From assembly GCF_000699445.3 (NCBI RefSeq), contig NC_067198.1, positions 7,872,801 to 7,936,800 on the forward strand: 64,000 bases of DNA, given 5' to 3'. Shown in pieces: positions 45,866 through 58,684 of the stretch. The stretch's first letter is position 1. Each line of letters starts with the position of its first letter. The position numbers and the translations under genes were made by a program. Under the pieces are notes generated by a model. The model was not told the DNA's origin. It saw only the letters and a program-made list of their open reading frames with translations, and made no database searches. The DNA is from Schistosoma haematobium. Its lineage: Eukaryota; Platyhelminthes; Trematoda; Strigeidida; Schistosomatidae.

Positions 45866-46694
45866 AAGTTAAACAAGAAGTAGTACCATCTTCCCAATAT
45901 GTGGTGGATTGAGTTTGGAAAAGGGACTTGTTGAACATCTTTGAATGGCTCTGAAATATTTTCTACAAGGGATGGAAGAAACGAAAGTCTTAGGCTACTA
46001 AGCATTCAAAAACCTTTCACAGTCACTGATACTATGGTCAGTGTCTCAGCAGTTTCACTGTGTGAATTGTCTATATGAATATCCTCCGAGTGGACCCTAC
46101 CTAAGTGATTCAATGAAGTTTCAGCTCTGGATGCTTCAGCCAGTTTTGGATTCCTAAATAGTCAACCAATTTCAGTTCACCTACCTACTCACAGTTCCAC
46201 TTTACTAATTATTTTTATTTGACCAACCTTGCTGCTAGGTGTAGGGTCTCGTGGGGACTGTTTTAATTCATTAAATGCTGGATGTGTTATTATTTTGCCT
46301 CTTAATCCTTGTGTTAATTTGTTTCCTCCACCTTTTGCCATTATTCAGTGACGCTGTTTGTACTATTAGTATTTTTTTTCGCAACCTCATATTCCTTCCT
46401 CATTTATCATTGTTTTTGAATGACTTGCTTCGTATCAGTGCCATGTGCAGAGACCTAGATTTGTGTCAGTTGGTTGTTCAGCAAACTGTCCCTTAAAACA
46501 GTTTCGATCTTCATTGCTGCACTAGTCACAAAACCATCTCCCAATCGTTCAGTTCCGAGTATCATTTGTGAAGATCGTCCACATAGCTATTACTTACAGA
46601 ATGTGAGAACAGAAGTCGTGAAAACCTTGTCACTAACCACTACCGTTTAGTATTCTTAAGAGTTGTTTCTGTATTCAATTATCGTAGTCAGTCA

Positions 46695-46765
46695 GTCATC
46701 ATGAACGTAGAGCTCGTCACATGTATGTTTTAGCCCACGTTGCCGTACTTTATCAGTACGACGAA
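46695..46765 (-). mobile_element. Family B 3' terminal scrap
   Basis: The minus strand ends CTCTACGTTCATGATGACTGACTGA, the family 3' end and tail, preceded by a diverged CGGCAACGTGGGC block. Only ~70 bp remain. Confidence 0.5.
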
Positions 46766-46799
46766 ATAAACTTAACGTGATAAATATAAAAAATTGGAA

Positions 46800-48190
46800 T
46801 AATGTCAATTAATCAGCCGCAACGTAGGATCATGCACATATATACTTCGGTCGAGGTTGCCGCACGTCATTAGCACAACAAAATGAACACCAAATTCACA
46901 GGGGTAGTTACTTCAATGGTAGAAATATATAAAAGAAAGATTGTGTATAAGAATATAATACAAGAAGAAAGAATTAGTTCGTAGAAATAAAGGCATGAAG
47001 CAATTTTAATCTCACAGTTTAAGGGAAGACAAAGTGTATACACGGACGCCATTGTGATCGATTCTGAGCCATGTCACCCAGAGTCTCCAACCATTGCTTA
47101 CGATAGTCACGCGGACCCCAACCAAGTAGTCTGCATCTACCAACATGGCTAAGACTAGAAGTTGGTGACTTCAAGCACTGATGCCGCGTTTTGGTTTGAC
47201 CGCCCTTACTTTTTTTTCAAACATCCCCAACTCTAGTCAGCATTGTGTATTGTGATAATCGGTGTTCAGGCATTATTTATTTATTTATTTTAACACATAG
47301 ATATTGGTACAAGGAAGCACCAAATACATATGCGCCACACAAATTTCACTCGATATGTGTGAAGGCTGTGATACTGCCCGGGTTCCCAAACCAAAGCAGG
47401 TGGTTATCTTAGAGGGCCACTCCCCGAGCCTTTGACCTAAAGGTCTAACCCACAAGGCAGTGGAGCATCGTAAGGAGATGCAGTCCCATGGAAGCCGGTG
47501 ACCGACGATTGGTTCATACGCCATACTGGAGCCCATGTGCACCATTGATTTGGAATCCGGCTCAAGCGCCGGACATTCGCTCTTCGTCCTCTCATTTTCG
47601 TAAACAACACCCCCGCCACGAGAAGGCAGTGAGTAGGACTTCCCTGGCAGAGGCTGTATACGCGTAGCCGTGTGAGAGCATTTCAAGAGGGATAGCGGAC
47701 TCTCCCCACTCTCGGCCGTACCAGGGCATTTGAGGGCGTTCAGACATACGTAACACGTGGCCCAACCATCTCAGTCTAAATCAAGAAAGACCACCATTTT
47801 CGGACGCCGATAAGCAAGACTGCGTTCTAAAATCTGACGAATGGTTAATATGTGGTTGATGCAGCCACGACAAGGTCTGAAGCCAGCTTGATTCTCTCGT
47901 GTTTGCGGTTCACGAATCTTTGTTAGGCGTTCGATAATTATTGATGCTAGTATTTTAGATGCTATGTTAGTCAAACTAATCCCTCTATGGTTATCACAGG
48001 ATGATTTTGACCCTTTCTTATGTATTGGGACAATAAGTGGTTGGAATCAGTCAGATGGAATGTTATATAGATCGCAGATTTTAGCTAGAATATTAGTCAA
48101 TTTAGTCGACAAAACTGAACCACCATCCCTAAAGACCTCTGGAGCCAATCCATCTGGACCAGCTGCTCTTCCTCGTTTCAAGTTAGCTAT
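46800..48190 (-). mobile_element. Family B RTE-like copy with deleted RT palm and a nested insertion
   Basis: From its 5' side (48190 to 47770) the minus strand encodes the early RT: LKRGRAAGPDGLAPEVFRDGG, VPIHKKGSKSSCDNHRGISLTNIASKILAS and QAGFRPCRGCINH, with one TGA replacing a Trp codon (PSD then stop). At about 47770 FLDLD jumps to LRWLGHVLRM, so the whole palm with its YADD motif is missing. The short family A derivative then interrupts the frame (47274-47737). The C-terminus and a 3' UTR with the GCTGATTAATTGAC tail end near 46800. Confidence 0.8.
47274..47737 (-). mobile_element. Short non-autonomous derivative of family A, 464 bp
   Basis: It carries only the two ends of the family A element: about 395 bp equal to 25497-25893 (the 5' leader) fused directly to ~65 bp equal to 21965-22041 (the 3' end with its TTATT-rich tail). 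GTTCAGGCAT at 47264-47273 and GTTCAGACAT at 47738-47747 flank it, a 10-bp target-site duplication with one difference. Its minus-strand frame is open over most of its length, as it also is in the longer copy, but no domain is recognised. It could be mobilised by family A protein through the shared 3' end. Confidence 0.8.
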
Positions 48191-48192
48191 AG

Positions 48193-49112
48193 CCTAAACA
48201 TTCATCAGTGTAGAGTAGGAAGAGCAGGAAACTTCAGACAATAATTCGTAGCACGTCACACTTTACAGGGCTTCATCCGGTTAGGGTTTCGTATTTATTT
48301 CACTCCGTATTAGGTCTCAGAAGAGATATCTCATCCAACCCCTTGTTATTCCGAATCTGAAAAGCTCCTGTACAAATCATGAGTGACAACCTATCGATGT
48401 GCAATGCTAACCGGTGTTGGGGATCATTGGGAGAAAGTTAGGGGTGGCCAAACCAAAACGTGGCATCAGTGCTTGAAGACACTAACATCTGGTCTGAGTC
48501 ATGTTGGTAAATGCAGACTATTTGATTGTGGTCCGTGTGACTATCGTAAGCAATGGTTGGAGGCCCTGGGTGACATGGCTCGGAATCTATCACAATGGCG
48601 TAGGTGTATACACTTTGTTTTCCCGTACGTACTATATCTTTCTTCCTGTACTATATCCTTACATGCAATCTTTCTTTTATATATTACCACCATTGATTTA
48701 ACTACTCCTATGAATTTGGTGTTCATCTTGTGCTAATGACGTGTGGCAACTTGGACCGATGCATATATGTGCCTAGTCCTACATTATAGCTGACTAACTG
48801 ACTGACAACCTATCGAATGCCCTGCTGCAATTTACGAACATTGATAGAAAATCCAATTTCTTGGGTCACTGGCTTGTTCTCGTCCTGCGATTCGGTTATA
48901 TTCGGACAGGACCTCTTACGAAACTCATGTTACTGTAGATTCAACAGACTTCAAGACTCTGTGACTATGCAACTCATCATTACGTGTTTTTACCACTATG
49001 CTGGTCAGATTAACACGTTGGTAGTTAGATCAGTCAGTCAGTCAGTCAGCAACAACGTAGAACGTACGTGCGTACATTAGTTCGAGTTGCCATACCACAT
49101 TAGCACAGAGAT
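48193..49112 (+). repeat. Duplicated segment (~920 bp), uninterrupted copy
   Basis: Matches 21662-21964 followed by 25895-26434. It contains a degraded plus-strand RTE-like C-terminus (WLEALGDMARNLSQWRRCIH near 48560-48620), its 3' UTR and CTGACTAACTGACTGAC tail (to about 48805), the 220-bp spacer, and the start of an opposed family B 3' end. It also has 30 bp (CTTACATGCAATCTTTCTTT and neighbours, about 48658-48680) that the other copy lacks. Confidence 0.85.
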
Positions 49113-49478
49113 ACAATTGTCGATTCAAATCCCATAGTGGTATATGTAGTAAAAGTGTAAACAGTAATCGTAAAGATTAGGGTTTTTTGATGTTATTCAA
49201 GGAATATCGTCCAGTGAAATAAATTTAGAAAGAGAAAAAAGAGATGTGAGGAATTTGGGAGAACACAAAGAATGGATTAACCCGCGCCATTGCAAACGAT
49301 TTTGAGCCATGTCATTCAAAGTCTCTAATCATCGGTTACTATCGTCTCGCGGATCCCAACCAGGGTAGTCTACACCTACCAACATGGCTCAGTCCACTTG
49401 TCAGGGACTTCATGGACTTGTGCCAAGTTTTGGTCTGGCCGCCCCTAGCTTTCTTCCAATCTACTCCTACACAAAAAA
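49030..49478 (-). mobile_element. 5'-truncated family B copy
   Basis: The minus strand begins within GVDWKKARGGQTKTWHKSMKSLTSGLSHVGRCRLPW (49470-49360), passes through the 3' UTR including the AAATCCCATAGTGGTA block, and ends in a (CTGA)n tail near 49030-49050. Its last part overlaps the duplicated segment. The truncation point is about 49478, after ACTCCTACAC. Confidence 0.82.
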
Positions 49479-50690
49479 AGATAAAATTTAGAGAACGATA
49501 GCGAATAACACTAGGCGGACTCGGATCGCGGGAACTACTGCTCAAGGCAGATGGACCATACGTGTTAATCAAGAGAGGCGGACCAGTGTATGCTATCCTT
49601 AAAAGCAACAAAGTGAAACGCTAGCTCCAAAAGTATTTCCAATGAATTGACAGATTGGGGACGGTGATGGCTGAACCACAGAGGTCAGCACGCCTATAGA
49701 CTCGACTATTCGACATGGGTTAGATGCTACTCACAAGATTGCTTGTAAGTAGTATATGGTGGAACTTGTCATCGAATCTATTTCAGATATCAGACGGAAA
49801 CAAGAGTTTCAACTGTTAAAATGCACTTATTAGGAAGAACACTCAAAGGTCAGACAAGAAGACAGTAACATGCGTAAATTTTATGAAACTCACTTGTGTC
49901 GACAGATTGCATTTGAGGGTTACGATAGGTTTTTGGCATTACGGTAAAGCTAAGTTTAAAAAAGTCGATTTTAGAAAAATTAGTGCATTCTTTAAGCCGA
50001 CAAGTCCTGGGTGATGTCTACATTGCAGGTGAAAACACTCACTTTATCAACAACGTTTTGATAATCAGAGTCCAGTAACTCGTCGTGGAACTGACAGACA
50101 AAAATATCGAAATAAGTTGAGTTGTTTTTTGTTCAACAATTAATAATTATTGAAAGAAATTTATATAAAAGACAGTTGGTGTCGAATAGACAGTGACCGG
50201 CTGTTGCTTCTAGACAGACTGGTAGATAGTTAGACAGATATTCGACGTATCAAATACATTTTTCCTACTTTTTATACTTACCTAATTATTGATTTATATA
50301 GTTGCCAGTCAGGTGAATTACATGTTGTTGATTTGAGTTGAATTAATGTGTCCGTGAATTGGTAGCTCATCAATTGTTTTATGGAACTTTCGCGTTAATG
50401 TATGCAGGAACATAGTTTTTACTGAGTACTTCATCTCAAGCTCTAAACTTTTACTTTCTTTGCTCTTTTATTATTTGATCTTTTATATGTAAATAGCCTT
50501 AGATGACTGAAATGAAATCCTCAGAGAAAATTATACTATTGTGTACATCACTGATAATAGGTGAACGAGAAAATGGTCAAATAAGCTAAATAATATACTT
50601 CTGTGGAATACTGGTAAAAGTTGGTAGATTAGTTGATGGTGTGGTGAACGAGATTGGTTGTATTTAGACACAAAATTACAAAATTACTTC
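49479..50690. other. No gene recognised; a diverged repeat at 50205-50370
   Basis: Mostly unique-looking AT-rich DNA. The stretch at 50205-50370 shares ordered blocks with 37985-38140. Confidence 0.5.
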
Positions 50691-50880
50691 ATTTGCGAAA
50701 TATCAATCAATCGTCTCAGATTTCACTGTCCCTTCATTTTCACACTAATCATTCTCTATTCTCGTTCTCTTTTCTTCCATCTTCTTAACCTTCTTCCATT
50801 AGGCATTTTACTTTCGATTGATGATACGTACCACTTGTATCTATCGACATCAGTAACACACATCACACGGGTAGGGTTTC
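50690..50880. repeat. Dispersed repeat, copy 1
   Basis: Over 85% identical by eye to 63145-63300: AATATCAATCAATCGTCTCAG, TTTCACTGTCCCTTCATTTTC and TTTACTTTCGATTGATGATAC appear in the same order. The copy here has about 18 extra bases (TCTTAACCTTCTTCC). No coding sense recognised. Confidence 0.8.
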
Positions 50881-51111
50881 TGATATACAGTAAGTCAGTC
50901 GTATAAATAATAAGATCGATGATTGTTCGTCCCAAATAAACTACCGTCCTATTGGTGTTCAGGAGAAAATCGGACGCCATTTAAGTGGCGGGTATTTTTT
51001 AAAACGGATATACACCAATATAACCCGTTATATCAATAATGAAGATGATCTCAAATTACTATCTCAATAGCAAAATACACTTATTGAACTATTGGTCAAG
51101 AATATGTCGTC

Positions 51112-51114
<3 letters not shown>

Positions 51115-51156
<42 letters not shown>
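51115..51156. repeat. (TA)n microsatellite, about 42 bp
   Basis: Pure alternating TA run bordered by GTCGTC and CATTCACAG. Confidence 0.95.
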
Positions 51157-51159
<3 letters not shown>

Positions 51160-51844
51160 TCACAGTGCTTAATTATGCTAAGAACTCAATAAAACAAACG
51201 ATAGTTGAAAAGGAATTTCGTCAAAAATACAAACATAAAAATGCATCAACTCAGTGATTAACATATACTGCAAGATAACCTCAAAAGAAATCAGAATGAT
51301 TCTAAATCATCACATTATATAAGAAAATTTATACGAATAAGTAATGCTTTTAGGTGTAACTCGGTAAGTGTCTAATGCATAATACCCGAAGATCAAGAAA
51401 AGAATCGAGACTATCAGTCAGAAGATTAGAATTTGGGAGAACACAAAGAATGGATTAACCCGCGCCATTGCAAACGATTTTGAGCCATGTCATTCAAAGT
51501 CTCTAATCATCGGTTGCTATCGTCTCGCGGATCCCAACCAGGGTAGTCTACACCTACCAACATGGCTCAGTCCACTTGTCAGGGACTTCATGGACTTGTG
51601 CCAAGTTTTGGTCTGGCCGCCCCTAGCTTTCTTCCAATCTACTCCTACACCATAAAACATCTCACGTCGGGGCAGTCGGTGGTTGGGCATACTTAACACA
51701 TATCCTAGCCATCTCAACTAATGAAGTTTTAATACTTCATCAATTGATTCGCCATCCTTACCTAGTACCTGTTCCCTAACAACTGAGTTACTCGGTGGTC
51801 CCAGAGTATACGAGCAATGTTTCGAGGACACCCATGATGAAATA

Positions 51845-54800
51845 CTAGTAACCTACTCTTACAAGCCGTGTTTCACTGCCATAAAGTAGAACAGAACGAA
51901 CTGCTGCGCAGTAAACACGTTCTTTGGTTGGTAGACGAATATCTCGTCTACGCCATAAATGACGCAAGTTGACAAAAGCTAGTCGAGCCTTCTGTATCCG
52001 TGCTGAGATTTCGTCACACATCAGACCACAAAAGCTGATGAGACTCCCAAAATAAGTAGAGCGATCGTTACGTTCAACTACTTCACTCCCTATAATTAAT
52101 TCGGGTGTCGATACAACCCAATCCTGAAGCAACGTTTTGCATTTCGAGGGCGAGAATCGCATCCTGAACATGCCTGCATTGTTGCTTAGAGTGGTCAAAA
52201 GACTCTGCATTTTGTCAGCGTCTTCACCAAATAAAACGATGTCATCAGCATATTCTAAGTCAACAAGTGAATCTCTCGGTACAAGTTTAACCCCTGGAAA
52301 GTCAGATGTGAAAATTTTTATCTCTAAAAGCACGTCAAGGACAAAGTTAAACAAGAACGGAAAGAGTGGATAGCCCTGACGAACACCACTTGAGGTAATC
52401 AGTTCTGATGACAGTTCGCCATAAGCCCTCACTCGATCAGATATGTTCGAGAAGAGAACCTGTATAAGGTTAGTGTACTTCATTGGTACTCCTTTCAGTG
52501 ACAAACACTGCCATAGAACCTCACGATCAACAGGGTCGAATGCTGCCTTAAGGTCGAGAAATACTATGATTGTGGGGCGTCTGGATGTGTGTCTATGTTC
52601 CAGGACCTGACGTAGTGTGAATATCTGGTCTATACAACCACGTCCAGATCGGAAACCAGCCTGGTTTTCTCTAGTCTGTTCTTCACGAGCTTTAGTTAGG
52701 CGGCGAAGAATTATTGAAGCTAATATTTTAGACACTATATTAGTCAAACTAATTCCTGTGTGATTGTCGCAAGAGGACTTTTGTCCTTTCTTATTGACTG
52801 GCACAATCAATGATTGAGACCAGTCAGATGGGATTACGTCCAGTTCCCAAATTCTACCTAAGACCTCAGTCAATCTCGCTGCTAATACTGAACCACCATC
52901 CTTAAAACTCTCAAAAGTAAACCTGTCAGGGCCCGCTGCTATCCCACGCTTCAGATTTCCTATAAATTTCTCAACTTAGTAAAGGGTTGGAGGACTTACA
53001 TCAACTTGCCATTCAGGTTGACTGGAGATCGTGGGAAACCGAAGTGTGGCTGAAGGCCAGTTGAACTGATCCCTAAAGTGTTCTGCCCATCGATCCAATC
53101 TCCTGGATTGAGAATGTATAATATGTCCATCTTTTTCTAGATAGTTTCGCTAACAGTCGGGCTCCTAATACCGGTTTCCTTAACAAGTCTGAACAGTTGT
53201 CTGATGTTACCTATTGCCGCTACTTTTTCCATCTGTCTTGCTTTCGCTACCCATCACTGTTTACGATCATTGCGTAGGCTTCTTGTCAGCTTGCGCTTAA
53301 GCTGACTCTGCTCTTCGTTATGCTCAGAGCCAGATGGAATGGGTTTTGAGCATCTATCACAGTGGTAGATGCTGCTGAGATCCAGTGTTTCTCCCCAACT
53401 TTATGGTTTACCGTACTAGCAGATATCACTGCTGTTTTCACATCTTTTCGGACATCATCTCAGACCGCCTGAGGAAGGACATCACTCACATGGTTGCCTA
53501 ACTGTTTTTCTAGTTGTTTCTGAAATACATTGCTGGGTTGGCTATCATTAAGTAGGGCTGTTATATCCTAGCAAAGATTACATTATGAGTAACTTCTGAG
53601 ACATATTAATTGTGGTATAACTATCCAATAGTTAGATTGTGTATATCTATATTCCCCTTATTATAAGCTTCATTTTGACACACAATTTATTATTATATGA
53701 TTTACTGTTCTTAAATTATACTCAGTTTATTAATTACGGTCTCCAACATTCACAGACACATTTCGGCTTTGTGTATGAATGCTATTTATTATTTTATGAT
53801 GCATTGCGGTCTGTTTGATTGATATATAAACCCAGTATGTTTGAAATATATGATTCGCATAGTGGAGGCTGTTGTTGGCATTCCGAACTCAGCTGAATGT
53901 GCTAGGCGAGCAAAGAACCAATAGGACGCCAGGCTGATCAGACCGGTCGGACGTCATTGGTTTAGTACAGTATAAGAGCGAATAAGTCGTATTTTGATTG
54001 GTGAATAGATTTCGTGATAACTAGCGGGCCATAAAGACACAACAAGGGCCCTAAGAGGTTTCATTGCAGCGTCTTTCCTACGTCCAGTGGGACGCAGACA
54101 AATAAGCGACCGCATTAGACAGTGATTTGAATCTGAGCATGTGCTCCAGAACGAGACCCTCCACCGGTGGCCGATAGCGATGTGATCTATTTGTCTCCAA
54201 CTTTGGGACGAATTCGGGGGTGGCCATGTCAATAGGTGTCTTTCTTTGTGCTTAACGTTAGGATTTGATAGAAACAGGCGGTTATCTGAGCATAGCTGCA
54301 ACAGATAGTCGTCATTATCTGTTCATTGAGCCGCGACACCATAAGATCCACCCATGTGTCTTTCCCTTTCGCTTAGTTTACCTACTTGAGCATTAAAGTC
54401 ACCATCCACTATTACTACATCAGAGCACCTAGATTTTCGGAGAAGGTCGGAAAGCTTTCTGTAAAACTCATCTTTTACATCGTCTGAACTGCAGTCAGTG
54501 AGAGAATAGGCAGAGGCAACGACGAGTGTCCCTATCTTTCCGAGTCCTTACTGTTCCGTTTAGTCGGACAGCGCACAAACTACTGTCTACTGGGATCCAC
54601 TCTAAGAGAGCTAGTTCTGCCCTAGGACTCAATGCTATACCTACGCCAGCGAGGCCACGGGAAGCAGCATCAGGGCTTCCAGATACACGAAGCGTGGATC
54701 GCGTTGGCTCGTTACTTTGACATGGTGAGGTCAAATGAGTGACACTACTCGGATCCTGTATGCGCGTTTCGGAGACGCAGGACACATCGATGGCGCGAGA

Positions 54801-55202
54801 TTCTAAAGTCCTAGCTAAGGAAGCCTGTTGTCCTATTTGGCACAGTGTTCGGACGTTATAAGCTCCAACATGAAGTTTAGAGCGTGGTTTCAGGAGACCA
54901 GGAATAACGTTCCGCGTACTCGAATCGTTTGCCCTAGCGGTGCGAGGTGATAAAGGGACGTGAGAAGGGTTAGTCGGGGAGATAAGAGAGGTATTAGGAG
55001 GTGTAGGAGGGATTTGAATGTGACTAACTTGGTCTCGCGTGCTGTTACGGGTATGAGAGCTGATATCACTTCCTGGCTGCCCACACTGTGGAAGGGTATT
55101 TCTTGAGGAACCTGAAAAGGAAGTTGGATCAATGTTGGCCTTAGTGACCTGGGAGTGTGACCGCAGAGCCCAAGGGACAACTGCTTGAGGCTGGTCGCGC
55201 AC
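51845..55202 (-). pseudogene. Endonuclease-reverse transcriptase of family B, broken
   Basis: Endonuclease motifs: VGAYNVRTLCQIGQQ, CVSETRIQD, GDFNAQVG (after a frameshift near 54500), QIDHIAIGHRW and DSNHCLM (where SDH is expected, so the terminal His pair is altered). An in-frame stop follows GVAAQ near 54330. The linker (53550-52880) has further stops. RT is open for 342 codons (52873-51845): FLDLKAAFD with D107, SSGVRQGYPL, and LEYADDIVLF with YADD at 208-211. It then ends early at RVGY, and the WLGYVLSM part continues in another frame at 51717. The RT core is well preserved; the protein as a whole is dead. Confidence 0.82.
53559..54044. mobile_element. Solo LTR, 486 bp, with 5-bp target-site duplication
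   Basis: Starts TGTTATATCC and ends AAGACACAACA, with AGGGC at 53554-53558 and again at 54045-54049. Removing the LTR and one AGGGC restores the host frame across the junction (MKPLRA, then LLNDSQPSN). A TATA-like ATATATAAACC lies near 53820, which would suit plus orientation. It differs from the 327-bp LTR at 29932, so two LTR families are represented. Confidence 0.88.
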
Positions 55203-55580
55203 AGTCTTTTGTGGGAGGTTTTTAATGTGTTAGCTCCGTTCTTCAAAGGGCCTTACCGCCGGAGACGGAAATCTGTGGGATACGATGAGGTGTGCATTTT
55301 TTGGGTCGACCTTTTCCAACCCCACCCATCCTTGTGAGAAGACAGCATCGCTGCAGATGCTGGTTGTCCGAGGGAAACATCTTACTGCTGTCACACCCCT
55401 TTACAGCCAGTAGTACGACTTCGCCTTTAGACCTTGAGTTGCTGCTTTTAGTGTTACCGTTCTCCAATCGACCTTCCTGGCATGGTCGGACCTACAGAAC
55501 ATGTGTTCCAGCCAATATAGCTCGGTTGGGTCATCACGGTAGGCAAGCCTGACCACCGCATCAAAGTAGCAGCTACTGTA

Positions 55581-55920
55581 TGGAAAAGAGTCTATGATAT
55601 AGAATGTAGTGACTGCAATACTATATATGTAAGTGATAACATGACAGTCGAGTATTAGTCTGAAGAAGCACAAACTATGTTTGGAACATTTTTCTAAATC
55701 ATCAGAAATAAAAAGACTTGAAGATAGATCACAGATAGCGCTAAATACATATAACTGACCTCGATAGTATAACATTTTTAGTGCTTACAAAGAAAGAACG
55801 AAGGATATAGCCTAACAGATCTGGGAAGAACAAAACAACTTAGACAGAAGGGATGCAGTATAATTAAATTCACTATGATAGCTGGTTAATAATGATTAAA
55901 TAGTGGTCTAAAACGAAACT
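55581..55920. other. No recognisable feature
   Basis: AT-rich DNA between the family B 5' end and the next Sm-alpha-like fragment. Confidence 0.5.
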
Positions 55921-56015
55921 GATGGTGGGGTCGTGAATAAGCACTGTTTAGGAGTTTCATTCTAGGAAGAAACAGTTGTCCAATGCTTCTTAGGTTTTAA
56001 CGATTGTTTAGGTAA
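55921..56015 (+). mobile_element. Sm-alpha-like 3' half with decayed hammerhead
   Basis: GGTGGGGTCGTGAATAAGCACTG parallels the body at 61115-61140. Then TTTAGGAGTTTCATTCTAGGAAGAAAC follows the family pattern of core, stem II and GAAAC, and GTCCAATGCTTCTTAGG completes stem I imperfectly. The CTGA core is lost (GTTTAGGA). Confidence 0.6.
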
Positions 56016-58048
56016 GATCATTCCGCGAGGTCAACTACGAAGATGAAATTTATTTATTTTACTACTGCTTCTCCAACTCGCCTTGTGGACAGAAACGATG
56101 GGTTTTTATTTATTATAAATAGTTATTATGTTTGAATTTACCATGAATAGTCGGTCTGTTTAGCATGATATAATTATGCCATTTTCCGTTTATTTGTATT
56201 CGATGCATTTCATGACAATTTTGACTAACTATCAAACGAATTCATTTGGTATTGTTTGTTTGAATCTTCCCATTGATGTTTAGGACTGTAATTGATCAGT
56301 CTCTTATTGGCATATATGCATCCTGTGCGGACAGCCTCGATATTGCCTTAATTCACAAGCATTCTAAACAAAGATGGTTGATAGCTATCGAATGAATTAA
56401 TTCCACTTGCAACCATATACTGTGTTCGACGACTTGCATACTAAATTTATATGTTTATAGCATACACAAATTTCTATTTTTAATACATTCCATTCCTGTG
56501 GCTCACATTCACACTCGAATTTCAAGAACATTCTGAATTCTAACTTCTTAAAAATTATTGGACACCTGGTTAGTACACAATTATTTCATGAACCTATTTA
56601 TACTCGGTAATTTAATATTTGATCCTTTCCGTGAAGAGGTTGAGATCAGACTGGGAAGCGAAACGTTGGACTTTTATAATTTTCAATCCCCGAGATTTTT
56701 GTCTACGTATATATTCATTTTCAATGCCCTTCATCAACTTGGCTCAAAATATTTGTAAAACTACTCGTTTTAAATTTAAACGAAAGTTCTTATAAAATGT
56801 CATTATTCTTAAGATTAAGAATGGGTTGAGGTAGTAACAAAACTATTTTAGTACTGGTTTAATGAATGTAGCTTCGGTAGTGAACAAAAAGACATGTTTG
56901 AATACTTTCGAAACCAGTACGTATTTAAAGTGTTGAATCGGTTCCACAGTACAAACTATCAATTTCCTTGTGCTAAATTCACATTACTAATTACTTGTTA
57001 ATGTTTAGTTAGTCTTCTAATATAAAGTTCTATATCAATTCAGCCAAAATCCAAACGATGTATATCATTTTTCTACATATAATTATCATTTTCAACAATT
57101 AATATTTTTCTGTATTATCTACAGTCAATAGCTTTAGATAATTAAACCTATTTTCGAACATGTAATAGTAATCTTGAAATGCTTGTTTTACTTTAACCTT
57201 AATTATTCCTTAAGCTTATCGGCAAATTATAAATTCAATTTTTCACCTCAGCATTGATATGTGTATTCAGTGTGAAAAAACGGATGAGCATCATGAACTT
57301 AAATTGAATAAAGAAAGACATCGATTTGAATGACATTTATTTTTGTGTTCGACAATGTAGGATAATTAATTTTTAAATTTCCTCCTCATACACATCCATT
57401 CATCCATACATATGCACATATATACATATGAACTTTGATACATTCCATTATCATTTTTATTTTCATTACAGAAATTATTCTCACAGCTATAATAAGTTAG
57501 CCAGTAATAAATACATAACTGTTAATTTGAAAAAAAAAGATTTTTTGAAAGATATTTTACTGTAGTTTATCACGTTTTCTTTCACGTGATTACATTCTGA
57601 TTCGATTTTCTATGATATTATATTGTCAAAAATCAGTAAAACTATGTGATTTAATTAGATTCGTAAATGTAATTAGTTGTAAAGATAAAATAACACTGAA
57701 TTCAGATAGCGATGGTGAAGAAGCTCGGCTACAGGTTCTCGCGCACAGGTTAAATATTACCGAGGATGACGGATGTCGTTATTGTTCAGATATTAACAGT
57801 ATTTTCTCAGTCACACATCAATTTTCATAATGTTTGTACATGTTACATAGCTTTTATTCCAGTTTATTATTAGTTTGACGTATATATTGCTCAAAACATG
57901 AGTGAATGTTTAGTCAGCCTAACCAAGTTATTTATAACAATGCAATATCAGGCAAGTAACAATCATCATTCAAAAAATCAAAATTCGACCGCTAAAAAGT
58001 ATTATGCCAAAAATGAGCTCTGACAACTTGAACATTTAAATGAAAACA
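56016..58048. other. Low-complexity intergenic DNA; one weak candidate exon
   Basis: No gene is firmly supported. The open frame 57612-57830 (+, 72 aa) contains DSDGEEARLQVLAHRLNITEDDG, a hydrophilic stretch with less biased codon use than the surroundings, and CAG followed by GTTAAA at about 57747 could be a donor. I do not recognise it. Confidence 0.35.
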
Positions 58049-58678
<630 letters not shown>

Positions 58679-58684
58679 GTATGA

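Larger units (their letters stand above)
51420..55580 (-). mobile_element. Longest family B RTE-like element, interrupted by a solo LTR
   Basis: On the minus strand: a 5' leader (55580 to about 55205, homologous to 33080-33490), an N-terminal extension and endonuclease (55202 to 53960), a solo LTR insertion (53559-54044), the linker (53553 to 52880), RT (52873 to 51845) and C-terminal region (51717 to about 51460). The 3' end stops near 51420 at TTCTGACTGAT, much earlier in the UTR than in the copy at 27576-28363. Without the LTR it is about 3.7 kb. I found no clear target-site duplication. Confidence 0.85.
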
